Below the pieces are notes generated by a model that did not search any database, was not told the origin of the DNA, and saw only the letters and a list, made by a program, of their open reading frames with translations. Below are positions 23,101 to 32,140 of a DNA stretch of 64,000 nt, in pieces. This DNA comes from Streblospio benedicti (lineage: Eukaryota > Annelida > Polychaeta > Spionida > Spionidae), in assembly GCA_019095985.1 (NCBI GenBank), contig CM032661.1:18747479-18811478 (forward strand), read 5' to 3'. Position 1 is the stretch's first letter; the number at the start of each line of letters is the position of its first letter. The position numbers and the translations under genes were made by a program.

Positions 23101-23469
23101 ATGCTAAATGCACGTGATATTTGTTGGTTTTTTTATGGTTCTCTGAAATAACCGGACAACTACATATAATACGTATACAATTAATATAAACTATCAGCCG
23201 AACTATGTGATCAAGTATATATATATATATATCATATTCGACTTTCTATTGCCTTTTAGGTAAACACACCATCTTATCAACCCCATGTCGACCGTACGTG
23301 TCGTGTTAAATAACACAAGTAACATTAAGCAGGTATCGCGACCCTTGTAACATGAAATTAGAATATAGTTATATGCACTAGCTTGAATCTTTTCATGCCA
23401 TGCTTACATACCGTGTATTTCTATAGAGAGTCTCAACAGTATCCATGATACAGCGATGAATACTTTCAT
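9291..23469 (-). CDS. Five-CUB-domain type I membrane receptor with PPxY/PDZ tail
   Basis: Nineteen exons: 23469-23412, 21711-21506, 20905-20780, 20142-20028, 19551-19433, 19046-18905, 18005-17883, 17220-17102, 16558-16401, 15920-15832, 15028-14892, 13849-13752, 13154-13009, 12561-12419, 11952-11795, 11407-11319, 11077-10956, 10536-10416, 10135-9291. The sum is 3114 nt, 1037 residues plus stop, with every junction GT-AG and in phase. Order: signal peptide (1-19), five CUB domains starting at Cys47, Cys172, Cys300, Cys422 and Cys549, a membrane helix (about 684-705), then a cytoplasmic tail. CUB domains are extracellular beta-sandwich modules that bind proteins, often through calcium. Tail motifs PPSY (773-776) and PPAY (793-796) fit WW domains of NEDD4-type ligases, and the last residues HTEV fit class I PDZ domains. 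No protease, LDLa or EGF module is present, so this is not tolloid, NETO or cubilin. Ligand and function are unknown. Confidence 0.88.
10416..11077 (-). other. Exons 17-18: membrane segment and juxtamembrane region
   Basis: Exon 17 (11077-10956) encodes a 22-residue hydrophobic stretch (YLALLILVPVLL...) followed by the basic KFPDKLRK, a stop-transfer signal that puts the N-terminal CUB domains outside. Exon 18 (10536-10416) adds an acidic then basic stretch (DNEDDSTRQQHRRR). Confidence 0.88.
10603..10761. mobile_element. AGACCAC-family MITE in CUB intron 17
   Basis: Begins TACAGTAAATCCTCC and ends GCTTCTACTGTA, giving the short terminal inverted repeat typical of this dispersed family (compare 40276-40417 and 51160-51324). 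The interior includes AATTAAGACTACTTAAATAG and TTTATTGAGATCACTT, diverged forms of the AAGACCACCTCTNTAATAAG theme. Confidence 0.6.
11111..11189 (-). repeat. CTG/CAG microsatellite 33-40 nt before CUB exon 17
   Basis: A short TTG lead-in and then a pure CTG run on the plus strand, which reads CAG in the receptor transcript. It sits 33-40 nt upstream of the 3' splice site of the membrane-segment exon. The poly-Leu, poly-Cys and poly-Ala frames through it are artefacts. Confidence 0.9.
11319..12561 (-). other. Exons 14-16: CUB domain 5
   Basis: Residues about 546-675. Four CUB cysteines are seen (IAC, ADC, NRC, VFC). The pattern NRCMFDRVVAYDG keeps the aspartate three residues after Cys3, which is part of the calcium site in calcium-binding CUB domains. 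The three exons begin and end in phase 1. Confidence 0.85.
14193..14655. mobile_element. Nested foldback cluster with 41-bp near-perfect palindrome
   Basis: Two hairpins lie side by side in CUB intron 11. The first pairs GGCGTTAGTCTAAACT (about 14304) with its reverse complement at about 14373-14388. The second pairs 14537-14577 with 14589-14629, 41 bp with no mismatch that I can see and an 11-base loop, with weaker pairing out to 14515 and 14651. The phrase TGCTCAATTTTGCGAT occurs in both parts, so they share an origin. Foldback MITEs are inferred; no open frame. Confidence 0.75.
14655..14778 (-). repeat. tRNA-like tandem repeat (SINE-like fragment)
   Basis: A unit of about 82 bp is present one and a half times: 14655-14736 and 14737-14778 share a 42-base segment with one difference. 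On the minus strand the unit contains GGGTTCAATCCCC, a perfect RNA polymerase III B box and T-arm, followed by GACATCTCCACCA, which looks like a tRNA acceptor end with CCA. The matching 5' half of a tRNA is not recognisable, so this is not a working tRNA gene. A tRNA-derived SINE fragment is likely. Confidence 0.55.
15161..15502 (-). mobile_element. Palindrome-tipped MITE, copy B
   Basis: Inverted copy of the element at 1744-2170, inserted in CUB intron 10. Both palindromic tips are present (CCAGTGTTTAATACACTGG and CCAGTGTATAAAACACTGG), as are the GGGGGCGCTTTT tail and the paired TTTGGGCCCAT core. It lacks about 70 bases found in copy A. Confidence 0.82.
15832..17220 (-). other. Exons 8-10: CUB domain 3
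   Basis: Residues about 297-418. Cysteines are in WACSTS, RTCRWR, RQCDTAS and TYCGDG. In CDTASLSIYDG the residue three after Cys3 is Ala rather than Asp, so the usual calcium site looks lost. Exon phases are 1 at both outer ends. Confidence 0.85.
17325..17465. mobile_element. GGATCTGCC-family MITE in CUB intron 7
   Basis: Begins AGGCAGATCACCC and ends CCATGGATCTGCCTG, the paired ends of the family. The interior has GAAATCCCTTTAAGTGCGAC followed by a C run, as in the copies at 22440-22608 and 21988-22187. Confidence 0.65.
17883..19551 (-). other. Exons 5-7: CUB domain 2
   Basis: Residues about 169-296. Cysteines are in AACSTG, NANCRW, DFECEGD and TYCGQH. CEGDYLRVSDG keeps the calcium-site aspartate, making this the most canonical CUB domain of the five. 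Confidence 0.87.
18486..18762. mobile_element. GGATCTGCC-family MITE sequence, two nested or adjacent copies
   Basis: AGTGGCAGATCCAG (18470s) and CTAGCAGATCCAGGCTTTTGG (18580s) are two left ends. CTTAAGGAATCTC and ATTTTGGTGGGAAAA follow as in other copies, and the right end is degraded near 18762. Lies in CUB intron 6. Confidence 0.55.
20028..21711 (-). other. Exons 2-4: N-terminal linker and CUB domain 1
   Basis: Residues 20-168. An acidic, threonine-containing linker (20-46) precedes Cys47. Other cysteines are QQHC, FPC and MFCGQ. CLWSNFTVFDED has Ser, not Asp, three residues after Cys3, so the usual calcium site seems absent. Possible N-glycosylation sequons include NVT, NGT and NFT. Confidence 0.85.
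21308..21487. mobile_element. AGACCAC-family repeat beside CUB exon 2
   Basis: Carries TAAGACCATG, GGTGGTCTCAATCGAGAGGTGGTCTCTTATTAGG and ends GTCTTACTGTA. The right edge is only about 18 bp from the 5' splice site of exon 2. Confidence 0.6.
21988..22187. mobile_element. GGATCTGCC-family MITE, fairly complete copy
   Basis: Starts TGGCAGATCTAGG and ends CCATGGATCTGCCTATG, with GGGCTCACTTAAGG and ATTTTGGTGGGAAAG inside. It includes a CCCA microsatellite at about 22131-22170. Lies in the large first intron of the CUB gene. Confidence 0.72.
22440..22608. mobile_element. GGATCTGCC-family MITE, complete copy
   Basis: Starts ATAGGCAGATCCAGG and ends CCTGGATCTGTCTATG, giving clear terminal inverted repeats. 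The interior is a G/C-run hairpin plus CCACCAAAATATTTCATTTT and TTAAGTGCGCCCCC. No coding capacity. Confidence 0.8.
22905..23072. mobile_element. GGATCTGCC-family MITE, third copy within 1.1 kb
   Basis: Left end CAGGATCTAGGTTTTC, right end CCCTGGATCTGCCTTTG, with TACTTAAGGAATCTCATGGG and ATTTTGGTGGGACC inside. The three copies between 21988 and 23072 have inserted into the same intron. Confidence 0.7.
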
Positions 23470-24616
23470 TGTAATTTATGCTCTTTGATCGTTGTTATTT
23501 TCATGTTGCCAAACTGTGACAGGTAATGCCGTCCACCATTAATCATTTGCTATATTGGAGTTGTATTAGACGGCACCTGCATAGGAGTACTTGGGCCAAT
23601 AGTTGAAATACTGACTATGAACAGTATAGCGCGGCTTTTTAAGTCTTGTAATTTATCTCAAAAAGGCTATTTTACAATTTAATTAATCTAAAATGGGGGT
23701 ATGGTTGAGGTTTCACTGCTGGTGTCTACTCTCATTTGAGAGCAAAAAAACTCTGACAAGACTTCTGTTATCAAGACTTTGCCACTTGAAGAGAATCATT
23801 GGTTTTGCATAAAAAGTTACGTTTTTGATATCGTCAAACAATCAGCAGGCCCAGGTGTGGACCTAATGTATTCGTATTTCTTTTCTTCTTTTTTTTTCAT
23901 CAATATTTCTAATGTTGATTCATTGTTCATCAAAATGTCAGTAGACAAATACATATGAAAACCGCTTGATGTAAAGTGAAAGAGTGGCTTAAGCTAAGAA
24001 GTCAATATAATGATAGTGGCGTACTTGTTTCAGAGAACAGAGAGAGATCACTAGAATTGAATAATGACTACTACACGCCGTATTTAAATAGGGTGTAAAG
24101 GCTGTGGTGGTACACGTGAAAATGTCAATAACTTTATCATTACCAGAATGCCATCATGCACGACGTACATATATAGCTACATATTGACCACTTTAACTAT
24201 AGCTTTTATCAAATGCAACACAGCAATATCAGGGGTCTTTGTGACAAAAACAAAATTCATACATAAAATGAACATAGGCCTATGACTTGGTACATACGAA
24301 CACTGCATTTTAAAAAGCACGCTCAATTTTAAAACGTCGCTGGATTTTGATATAGAAGTACATCATATTTATCCCAACTCAAACTTTTAAATAAACATAT
24401 TCAAATGTAAGTCATAATTTCAGAGGGTTTAGAATAAATGTATTTATTATAGATTTAAAAAAAAAAAGATTTATGTATACACTTTCAACTAATAATGGAT
24501 GTTAATATGTCTGAGGAATACTATGAAATCTCTTGAAACGGATTTACGTGTGTTATACAATTATTACAAGTATTATAAAACAATCAGCAGTATCACCACA
24601 TCTTTATTGAATTCTT

Positions 24617-25000
24617 AGGGACCATTCAGTATTTGTGACAAGGTGGGGTAGGAGGATTTTCCAAAATTGCTGTGAAAAAATTAATAGCTCCCTCAAACCT
24701 CTGTGAAAAAATTGGTACCCCCCCCCCCTCAATTTCATGTGACAAAAATTGATGACCCCCCCTCCCCCCTCCCCCCGCCCCCAAAAAGTTAACGCATTCA
24801 TTGTCAGTTAACTTAAATCCTATTTAATGGATATCGATAATATAAAAAACAGTAAAAAATTTATGTGAAAAAATTGATAGCCCCCCCCTGAAACGGACAT
24901 AGCCCCCCCCAAACATTGTGACAAAGTTCATTTATAAAAGAATTAGTAACTGCCATGGTCCTCACCACCCTGTTTGTCTTTAAATTCTGAATGATTACCC
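24617..25000. mobile_element. MITE with 40-bp terminal inverted repeats, copy 2
   Basis: Same family as 6904-7313: GGGACCATTCAGTATTTGTG at the left and an imperfect reverse complement near 24960-25000. The interior has CTGTGAAAAAATTGG phrases and C runs. It lies between the divergent CUB receptor and ADI1 genes, about 180 bp before the ADI1 start. The minus-strand frame at 24604-24801 is part of it and not a gene. Confidence 0.75.
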
Positions 25001-25179
25001 GTCTATACGATATGCCTATAACAATTAGCCCCCTGGGTCGTTAGTGCAATTTTCAATAGACATCCAGGTCTAACACAACTCCATTCTTAATTCCTTAAAA
25101 CACCCAAACTAAGCTAAACGACATAGATTTATATGAAGTTTAGATGATGTCCACTATTCCAGCTGACTACATCTCGAGC

Positions 25180-27631
25180 ATGGTTCGTGCGTGGTACATG
25201 GACGCCTCAGCGGAGGACCAGCGAGCGCCCCACATGCCCGACCCGCCCGCCTTCGTCAGCCTGGACGAGCTAAGGGAGCAGACCGGCGTGCTCTACTGGA
25301 AGGTGGGCAGAAGGCTGCTGGGTGCCAGGTTTCTTACACAGAAGAAGAACACCTCTCTAATGAGACCATTTGTCGTGTTCACAATCCTTCGCAAAGAGTG
25401 TGTCATGAACTTCCATTGTAAAGCCACCTCTTTATTGAGACTACCTCTGTAATAAGACCATCATTTCTCGTGGGCATTAACCTTCATAATAAGCCAGTAT
25501 GTCTCTCGGGTGCTCTCAAAAGATAGGTTCGACTGGATATTGAAACATGTCTTATGTGGACGACTTAAGAAGTGAAATAGGTGTCTTCATATTAAAGACA
25601 GGTGTCCTTAAAAGGGAGGTTTATTTTATGTCATATAAAGCACACATACACACAGTGGAACCTGGCTTATAAATGTGAACACTTTGTGGGTTAATCGGGA
25701 AATCCAAAATTGCGTTTGGAATTGGTCGGCGTGATGAACCATGAACCAGGCTTTGATAGTTGTGCGGTGGTATACGTGTACACACGCAATGAAACCTGCT
25801 GGACGGGCAACCTTTTACAGTATATATCTACACTAGTGTGAGGCTGCAACGAAGAATGCCAATTTTCTCACGATTATAAGTCTTATCAGTAATAAATCTC
25901 ATGTATTCCTGGTCTTATATACATTCCGCGATCCGTGACAGTCAAAGACCACAATGGGCTCCTCCCATAGAAAATACGGACTACCTGCACGTTCTGCCAT
26001 CACGTGACTTCAAAATCTCCACCACTCACAGTTAATAGATCCCATAAAGATTAAGACCGTGAGCTTTGCCTACAGTACGATCTCTATAATAAGACCACTC
26101 AGGGGACTAGCTGAAGTACTGTCAATAGAGAGATGCTCTCTATACAACGGTTATCGGAGGTCTTTTATGAAGGCTTGGAACCATTAGAAATGTTCTCATC
26201 ATAGAGGTGGTCTCCGTATGGGGTTGGTCTTTAATACGGGGAGGTTCTAATGTACAATTCAATGAAAATAGATAGCCGTGACATTTCATCAGTTCGGGTG
26301 TGTTTTCAGCTGTCAGCAGACGACCCACGCGCCGACCCGAAGCTGGCAGAGATCCGGCGAGAACGAGGCTACACGTACGAGGACGAGGTTAACATCACCC
26401 GCGACTGGCCGCAATATGAGCAGAAGGTAACATGGTCAATTTGCAGACCAATTATTTTATTGGTAATTTTTTTAGTGCCATGTCTATAAAGTGACCACCT
26501 CTGTAATAAGACCATTTCTCTCAGTCACAAGTCTTCAATAGAAGACCTCAGCAAACCTCTATAGAGAGATCTCTTCTTGGTTACGACCAATTGACCGTCC
26601 CGGGGTGGTCATGATACATGCAGACAGGTTCTATTGTATTTGATGAAACGCTTAAATATTTTGAAGCCACTAAATGTTACCATCTGTACAGATAAAACTA
26701 GAGCATAATGGAATCATCCAAGGAACACATTCTCATGATCAGTACCGAATTCTATATATCCAGAGAAAGAGTCAGGGCCTCGTTTGCAGCGAATCTTATC
26801 GTTTTATTGAAATGCTGCACAAGAGGTGTGACAGTTGGATACTCCACTTGCTCTTCTGGGATACTCTGGATCTCCAACCGTAGTTATGTAAAGCAGGACC
26901 CTGTTGGTCATCAGGAGCTTTGGAGAAGCAGTGGTTTTGGTTGATTGGGTTCGGGTGTACCACGGGGATACGTTATTTTCACAGGGTTTTGTATTGGCAT
27001 GTTTGCTATCGACCGCTCATACAAACGTTTTGTACATGGGTTTGTAACAAAACCCATGAGATCCCTTAATTCCGCACCCTTCTTTTCTGAAAGCGTGGAT
27101 CTGCAAGTGGTATGCAAGTTTCATGTTGGTTTTTATAGAGGTTTGGGACCATAATAATGGTCCTATTATAGAGGTGTTCTGAATAGCGAGGTGGTCTTAA
27201 TTAGAGGTTCTATTGGTATCATAGTTTAGACCGCCTCTCTGCATATTGACAGATAAAAGCGTTCTATGAGGAGCATTTACACACGGATGAGGAGATCCGC
27301 CTCATTCTGGATGGCAGCGGGTACTTTGATTGCCGGGACAGGCAGGACAAGTGGATCCGGATTGAGATGGAGAAAGGAGACTTGATCATCCTGCCAGCTG
27401 GAATCTATCACCGGTTCACACTGGACACAAAGGTAACACCATCAAAGGTTGTATGCACATTTAAGGCAGCTAAATTCAACCAAGGGCCGTAACGAAGAAC
27501 TTTTTATGCCCGATAATGGTAAAGCCTATTTAGTGTTGAGCCTTTTAAATTCATATTAGTTAGAAGGCCAATTGTAAAGGAGTTGCTGCTGCTATTTCTG
27601 CCTCTGTTGCTGCCGCTGCCGCTGTTGTTGA

Positions 27632-27685
<54 letters not shown>

Positions 27686-27846
27686 AAATACTATATTGTT
27701 ACTTCCTTTAACACCAGGACTACATCCGGGCGGCGCGCTACTTCGTGGGCGAGCCGGTTTGGACGCCTCACAACCGCGGGCCTCAAGCAGACGACATGGA
27801 TGTGAGGGCGCAGTACTGCAGACAGCTCGGAGCCGCGACACACTAA
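25180..27846 (+). CDS. ADI1: Acireductone dioxygenase (methionine salvage)
   Basis: Four exons: 25180-25302, 26310-26426, 27253-27432, 27718-27846. All junctions are phase 0 with GT-AG borders, giving 549 nt and 182 residues, close to the 179 of human ADI1. The enzyme oxidises 1,2-dihydroxy-3-keto-5-methylthiopentene to the keto acid precursor of methionine, using one iron, in the cytosol. The cupin metal ligands His88, His90, Glu94 (EEHLHTDEE) and His133 (YHRF) are all present at the family positions. The start MVRAWYMD matches the family N-terminus exactly. [10 protein letters not shown] and FVGEPVW are further family signatures. No defect is seen. Confidence 0.97.
25345..25620. repeat. AGACCAC-family repeats in ADI1 intron 1
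   Basis: Runs of CACCTCTCTAATGAGACCA, CACCTCTTTATTGAGACTACC and CATATTAAAGACAGGTGTCC. These are the two related phrases (AGACCACCT and AAGACAGGTGTCC) that recur across the window. Ends are not clear. Confidence 0.5.
26071..26254. mobile_element. AGACCAC-family MITE in ADI1 intron 1
   Basis: Starts TACAGTACGATCTCTATAATAAG and ends GGGGAGGTTCTAATGTAC. The ends are roughly complementary, and the interior alternates between both strands of the GAGGTGGTCTC theme. It ends about 55 bp before the 3' splice site of exon 2. Confidence 0.6.
26485..26637. mobile_element. AGACCAC-family MITE in ADI1 intron 2
   Basis: GTGACCACCTCTGTAATAAG at the left and CAGGTTCTATTGTA at the right. Lies just after exon 2. 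Confidence 0.55.
26945..27105. mobile_element. GGATCTGCC-family MITE, decayed copy in ADI1 intron 2
   Basis: CCCATGAGATCCCTTAATTCC and GAAAGCGTGGATCTGC match the right half of the family in the orientation of 22440-22608. The left end is degraded. Confidence 0.5.
27634..27685 (+). repeat. CTG microsatellite 33 nt before ADI1 exon 4
   Basis: A pure CTG run, preceded by interrupted CTG/TTG/CCG repeats from about 27580. In the ADI1 transcript it reads CUG and stops about 33 nt upstream of the 3' splice site of the last exon. A short T-rich tract lies between it and the AG. Confidence 0.9.
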
Positions 27847-28298
27847 TCGTTTAGACATTCCCGCTGTAGAAATCACCATTGAGTGGACTTAAAACTAAAT
27901 CACATTTTATCGTGAGCTAGCTATATGTACTCCATATGATGTTGATTGGTGGTGAACTGCTTTAAGATTATTTAAACGATCTTCCACAATATACATATCA
28001 ATGCATATACTATAATTTATTTAGCTGTTCCCCTTGTTCAATGTGTGATACTTAATTGTTAATGTTTTCCCCCATCCATTTCTTATGGTTGACTACATTG
28101 TAGGATTGGTTGTGAAGATTATACCCGGTGTTGAATTTGAAATTGAAGTTTGTTACCTCAAAGATACAAGTATAATGTATTGCTGTAAGAAGACCAAATT
28201 GTAGAAGCCTAGTCATACATTGCCAAAATTTGCTATTCATGCATAAATATCAAATATGTACTCCGTATATGGTGTGTGTGTGTGTGGTCTCAAATGTG

Positions 28299-28304
28299 AA
28301 TAAA
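28299..28304 (+). terminator. Poly(A) signal of ADI1
   Basis: AATAAA about 450 nt after the ADI1 stop, following a short TG run. It gives a 3' UTR of ordinary size. Confidence 0.5.
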
Positions 28305-28511
28305 AATAGAGAGTTCTATTTGATTTTTGTTTACAATATATAATTGAAGTCGTTATCCATGTCCGGGCTACTATTTACAATCATAGGGCATGCATTCAGC
28401 CACGAACGTTATTCTCTTATATACATGCATCTAGTTCATGTCCCAATATCATAGTAGATACAATGGTGTAGAACTTATATTCAAAATTACCATACTTCAT
28501 CTTTCTAGATT

Positions 28512-28517
28512 TTTATT
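28512..28517 (-). terminator. Poly(A) signal of the small heat-shock gene
   Basis: AATAAA on the minus strand about 250 nt after the stop of the small heat-shock gene. It lies some 210 bp from the ADI1 signal on the other strand, so the two genes end tail to tail without overlap. Confidence 0.45.
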
Positions 28518-28763
28518 AATAAGGTTAGCAAAATTGTAAAAGACAAAAAACGTATGAACTCTTTGAAAATGTAATTATTCCTGCTGTTAACAAAATTAAT
28601 CAGATCTACTTCATTCTCATGTCACATATATACTCAAACCACTTTCTTCCTCACTGTCCACGTGAATGTACAAAACGATAGTCTCTGACTGCTTTCAAAA
28701 CCTAATTATATTCACCACGAAGAAGAAGTCTACATCACCAAAACTCCCAAATCCTGTACAATT

Positions 28764-29706
28764 TCACAGAGACCGCTCTTGTTGACGAAGTTCCCCTGCA
28801 GCCTTCGCGTGCTCAATAGCGATGGGCACGGGCTCTGTAGCCTTCCTCGCCACCCGCATGAGCGTCGACGGTTCGATGGCGGGCATAGGGGCCTCAATGG
28901 CCAGCACGCCGTCTGGCGTGTACACGGACTGTAGCTGCTCCACGTCGAGTCCAGGCGGGAGCACGCACGAGCGCCGGTACTCGCGGTACATGCGGTGCCG
29001 GGCGTCCCCCTCCTCGCACTTGGCAGTCACCTCCAGCCGGTTGTCCACTGTCTTCACCTGTGTGGGCAAAATACGTGGATAATTGTTTGTTTTAAAGTCC
29101 AGAGAGACATTAGTATTCCAGCCGGTTGTCCTGTGTAGTAGTCAGCTGGTTAAAAATCTGTGCGTTTCCGTACAACCTCCTATTAATAATAGCTTTGTAA
29201 TAGAGCACCTTCAGAGTAAGACCATTGTTGCGATTCATATGGAGGCCACTATTGAAAATACATGAAAGCACTGGCAGTTGGAAGCACAGAAAAACAAACA
29301 GCAGAAATAAATTGCATTCCACTTTTAAATAAAACGTAAAACTCACTAAAAGCTGATTTAAGTTTTACCAGCAACCTACCTTGATATCCTCCGGCCGGAA
29401 GTTACGCACGTCGTACTGCAGGCGAAACTTTCTTGAGCCGTCCTTCTGCGTAACCACGGCGTTCCCGATCAGCCTCTCGACGTCCCAGGCTGCAGGGGGC
29501 CGAGCCAATAAGCGGCTACCACGACCCGAAGTAGGATCAGTAGCAGCAGACGACGGGGCGAGTGCGCGAAACTGGCTGAACACGTCGCCGTAGTGGCTGT
29601 CCATGTCGCGTAAGCGATGACTGAGGCCGTTTAGGGAGCGCTCGAGCTCGTCCCAGGGTGTCATGGCGGCCTGCGGGTGGCACACGCCAAGCCAGTTGAG
29701 GGCCAT
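28764..29706 (-). CDS. Small heat-shock protein (alpha-crystallin family)
   Basis: Two exons, 29706-29380 and 29057-28764, joined in phase 0 to give 206 residues plus stop. These ATP-independent chaperones hold unfolding proteins and form oligomers in the cytosol or nucleus. Residues 1-75 form the variable N-terminal arm (it begins MALNWLGV and is not a signal peptide). The alpha-crystallin domain covers about 76-166: KFRLQYDVRNFRPEDIKV, YREYRRSCVLPPGLD with the conserved arginine pair, and YTPDGVLAIEAP. The C-terminal IxI oligomerisation motif is IAI at 188-190 (VPIAIEH). The single intron splits the crystallin domain. The exons are much richer in GC than their surroundings. A TATAA-like sequence lies about 80 bp upstream, but I found no clear heat-shock element. 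Confidence 0.94.
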
Positions 29707-30196
29707 TTTCTCGTCTGTTAGTTTGCTTCTTCTACGAACTAGAACACAGCCAGTTGAAAATCAAAATGACTTTTCCTTTCAGTTATAAAAGTCCAGTCTG
29801 AGGTTCGGTATTAAGGCGTTCGCACGTTAACGATGACAATATTAATATGGTGTCGCTTGTAGTATGCCGGGCGATGTTTTTCACGCTTGGCTGACGCTTT
29901 TTGCGTCAGTCCTCGCTCGGTCGGCTTACATACTGCTGTTATAATCCACTTGTATTCTTCGCGGTTGCTCGAGAAACATCGCACGTTGTCCACGGCTGTA
30001 ACACAACGTACCCTACAATCAATATGATTGCGCGGACGTTCCCAAATGATTGCATTGTGCTGCTTTCCTGTTTTCGGCATTGTTGTTGGGTCATCTTTTG
30101 GCTGGCTTCATCATATATGCATAGATTTAGGCCTATACCAGTACATATGTACATAAATTTGGTCCGCACGTTATATGTCGACTTTCCACAGAGTAG
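29707..30196. other. Upstream region of the small heat-shock gene
   Basis: No gene is seen. Minus-strand TTTTATAACT near 29780 is a possible TATA box. TTCTCGAG near 29965 is a weak half of a heat-shock element; no canonical inverted nGAAn triplet was found. The frames crossing this region on both strands look random. Confidence 0.4.
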
Positions 30197-30197
30197 C

Positions 30198-32140
30198 GTA
30201 AGGGAGTGGTCATTAATCATTAACCACAGAGGGGGGCGTGAAGAGATATAGTTTTCTTGACACTATTTAATCATGCCCCCCCCTATCGCCATGTCAGTAT
30301 TTTTCATGTGCCCCCCCCCCCCTGGCACATTGCATGTTTTTTACATCCCCCCGTCCCATTATTAATTATTCTATCGCATACTATCAGACAGAACCAAGCT
30401 TAAACTATCACACCAAAACATCTTATTCAGGAACACAACATCCCCAGTGATAAAGGTATAGAAGAGATGGAAGCTTTATCTATATCAATAGATGACATCA
30501 AGTTGAGGGTAAAGGGGAAAAATGAAGATTTAGCTGTTGAAGGTGGAACGATTTTGAAGCACAAAAGGAGGTCATAAACATCAATAAGTCATTTGAAATG
30601 ATGGAAGAACACCAGTAGATTTGTGATCACAGGGAATTGCTCTCACTTCAAACTCCACCAGTCAGTTTGGCGAGAGCAATATAACAGGAGCACTAGCCCA
30701 ATGCTATTAGTGGCCGGATATTCAAAAGGCACTGGCCAAATTCAACGTTGCTGAAAATGGGAGCGTCAAAGGTGGGACCTTGGATGTGAGCGCCAAAGGC
30801 GCAATTGCAAGTGACGTAGACAGTAAGTATAGCTAGTGGGGTCTGGGGGCATGCTCACCCAGATTTTTTTTAATTGATATCTCTAGAAGCTCTCTGGTGC
30901 ATTCTTTTTTCTGAGAAAAGCAGTTTATTCTTTTTTATTTTTGATGAAATAGAGGTATTTAGATAATGTTTTTCTTCTTTTTTATGGTTTTACATGTTAA
31001 CTGTACATATTGATTACTAGTATTCATTGTTTTCCCTGCATATCAGTCTTAGCCTGAGTACCCCTTCTTCCATCAAAAAATATGAATCATTACGAAAAAC
31101 ATATATTAGATATTTTTAATTATTATCTTATTACTGAGATGCATTTACTTCGACGCTGTTGTTGCAAAAAACATTCCCGGCGAACTGTATATAGAGCTTC
31201 TTTGAAGCATTGGAAATGTAATGGTTGGTTTCAAAACATTGGAGAAATTGGGAATGAGGAAATGGGGTAAACTGGAAATGGTTTCTTCACATTTTTGTGA
31301 AAAGATGATCGATATACGTGCATTTCTATGGTAATTATGGCAGTTTACTCTTAGCCACGCACCTCTGATGAATGGAAGGATTTTATCCGCGCTACGCTGC
31401 AAAATATTTTAAGGATACAAGGGCTGTCATCTCACGAAATGTAAGTAAAAAGGGCCGAATCCACACTGTATGGCGGCTTAATTTTCAAGTGTTGTCGGCC
31501 AAAACGTGATAGAAAAGACAATTTCCGAAGTGGCAGGTGCTCATTTAACCCCAGTCGCCAAATGGATAAAGCACTCGAATTTGCGAGTTGGAGAATATTT
31601 TAGAGTAATTCTCTGCTGATCAGCATGCTAATAATGTGAAATTCATACATGTATTTGGTATAATCAAACAAAAGTTCGATACAATAGTCAAGCTGAGGCA
31701 GGAGTGCATGAGACAAAAGAAGGGAAGAAAGGAGAAGGCTGCAAAGAAGGCGACTGAGAAACATTGCATTGCTGATACTGCAATAAAATTGAAAGACTAA
31801 GCCATGTCATGCTAAATACGTAACTGATTGTATAAAGAATAAAATCTTGCAGAATTAATAATGTTTTTATTTGTGTTTTAAAGTTAAATAATAAATGCTA
31901 GTAAACTGCTATCAGCTATACTGGTGTAATTCATGTTATTCATTGTCCCAATTCGCGACAAAAGCGCGTAAATTTTTAGAATGTTAGTATTAAAAAATTG
32001 TGCCCCCACTAGCCTATATGTTATTTTTCTTGCTCCCCCCCCCCCACCCTAGAGCACCATGATTTTTTTTACGCCCCACCAACCCCCAATTTCTCTTCAC
32101 ACCCCGCCCCCTCCTCTGTATTTTGTGACCACTCCCTAAC
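30198..32140. mobile_element. 1.94-kb TIR DNA transposon, probably non-autonomous
   Basis: Left end AGGGAGTGGTCATTAATCAT... and right end GACCACTCCCT preceded by TCTCTTCACACCCCGCCCCC. About 45 bp at each end pair as imperfect inverted repeats, followed inside by C-run subterminal repeats. The interior carries only short open stretches, such as one from about 30415 to 30575 and one ending at 31799 (MRQKKGRKEKAAKKATEK...), which do not resemble a transposase known to me. A decayed or deletion-derived element is inferred. Confidence 0.72.

Noticed and set aside
29707-29990. A heat-shock element in front of the small heat-shock gene
   Set aside because: Only isolated TTC and GAA units with wrong spacing were found; no three-unit element meets the consensus.
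29811-30251. Frames upstream of the small heat-shock gene
   Set aside because: They are open on both strands over the same bases, lack domains and run into the terminal repeat of the transposon at 30198.
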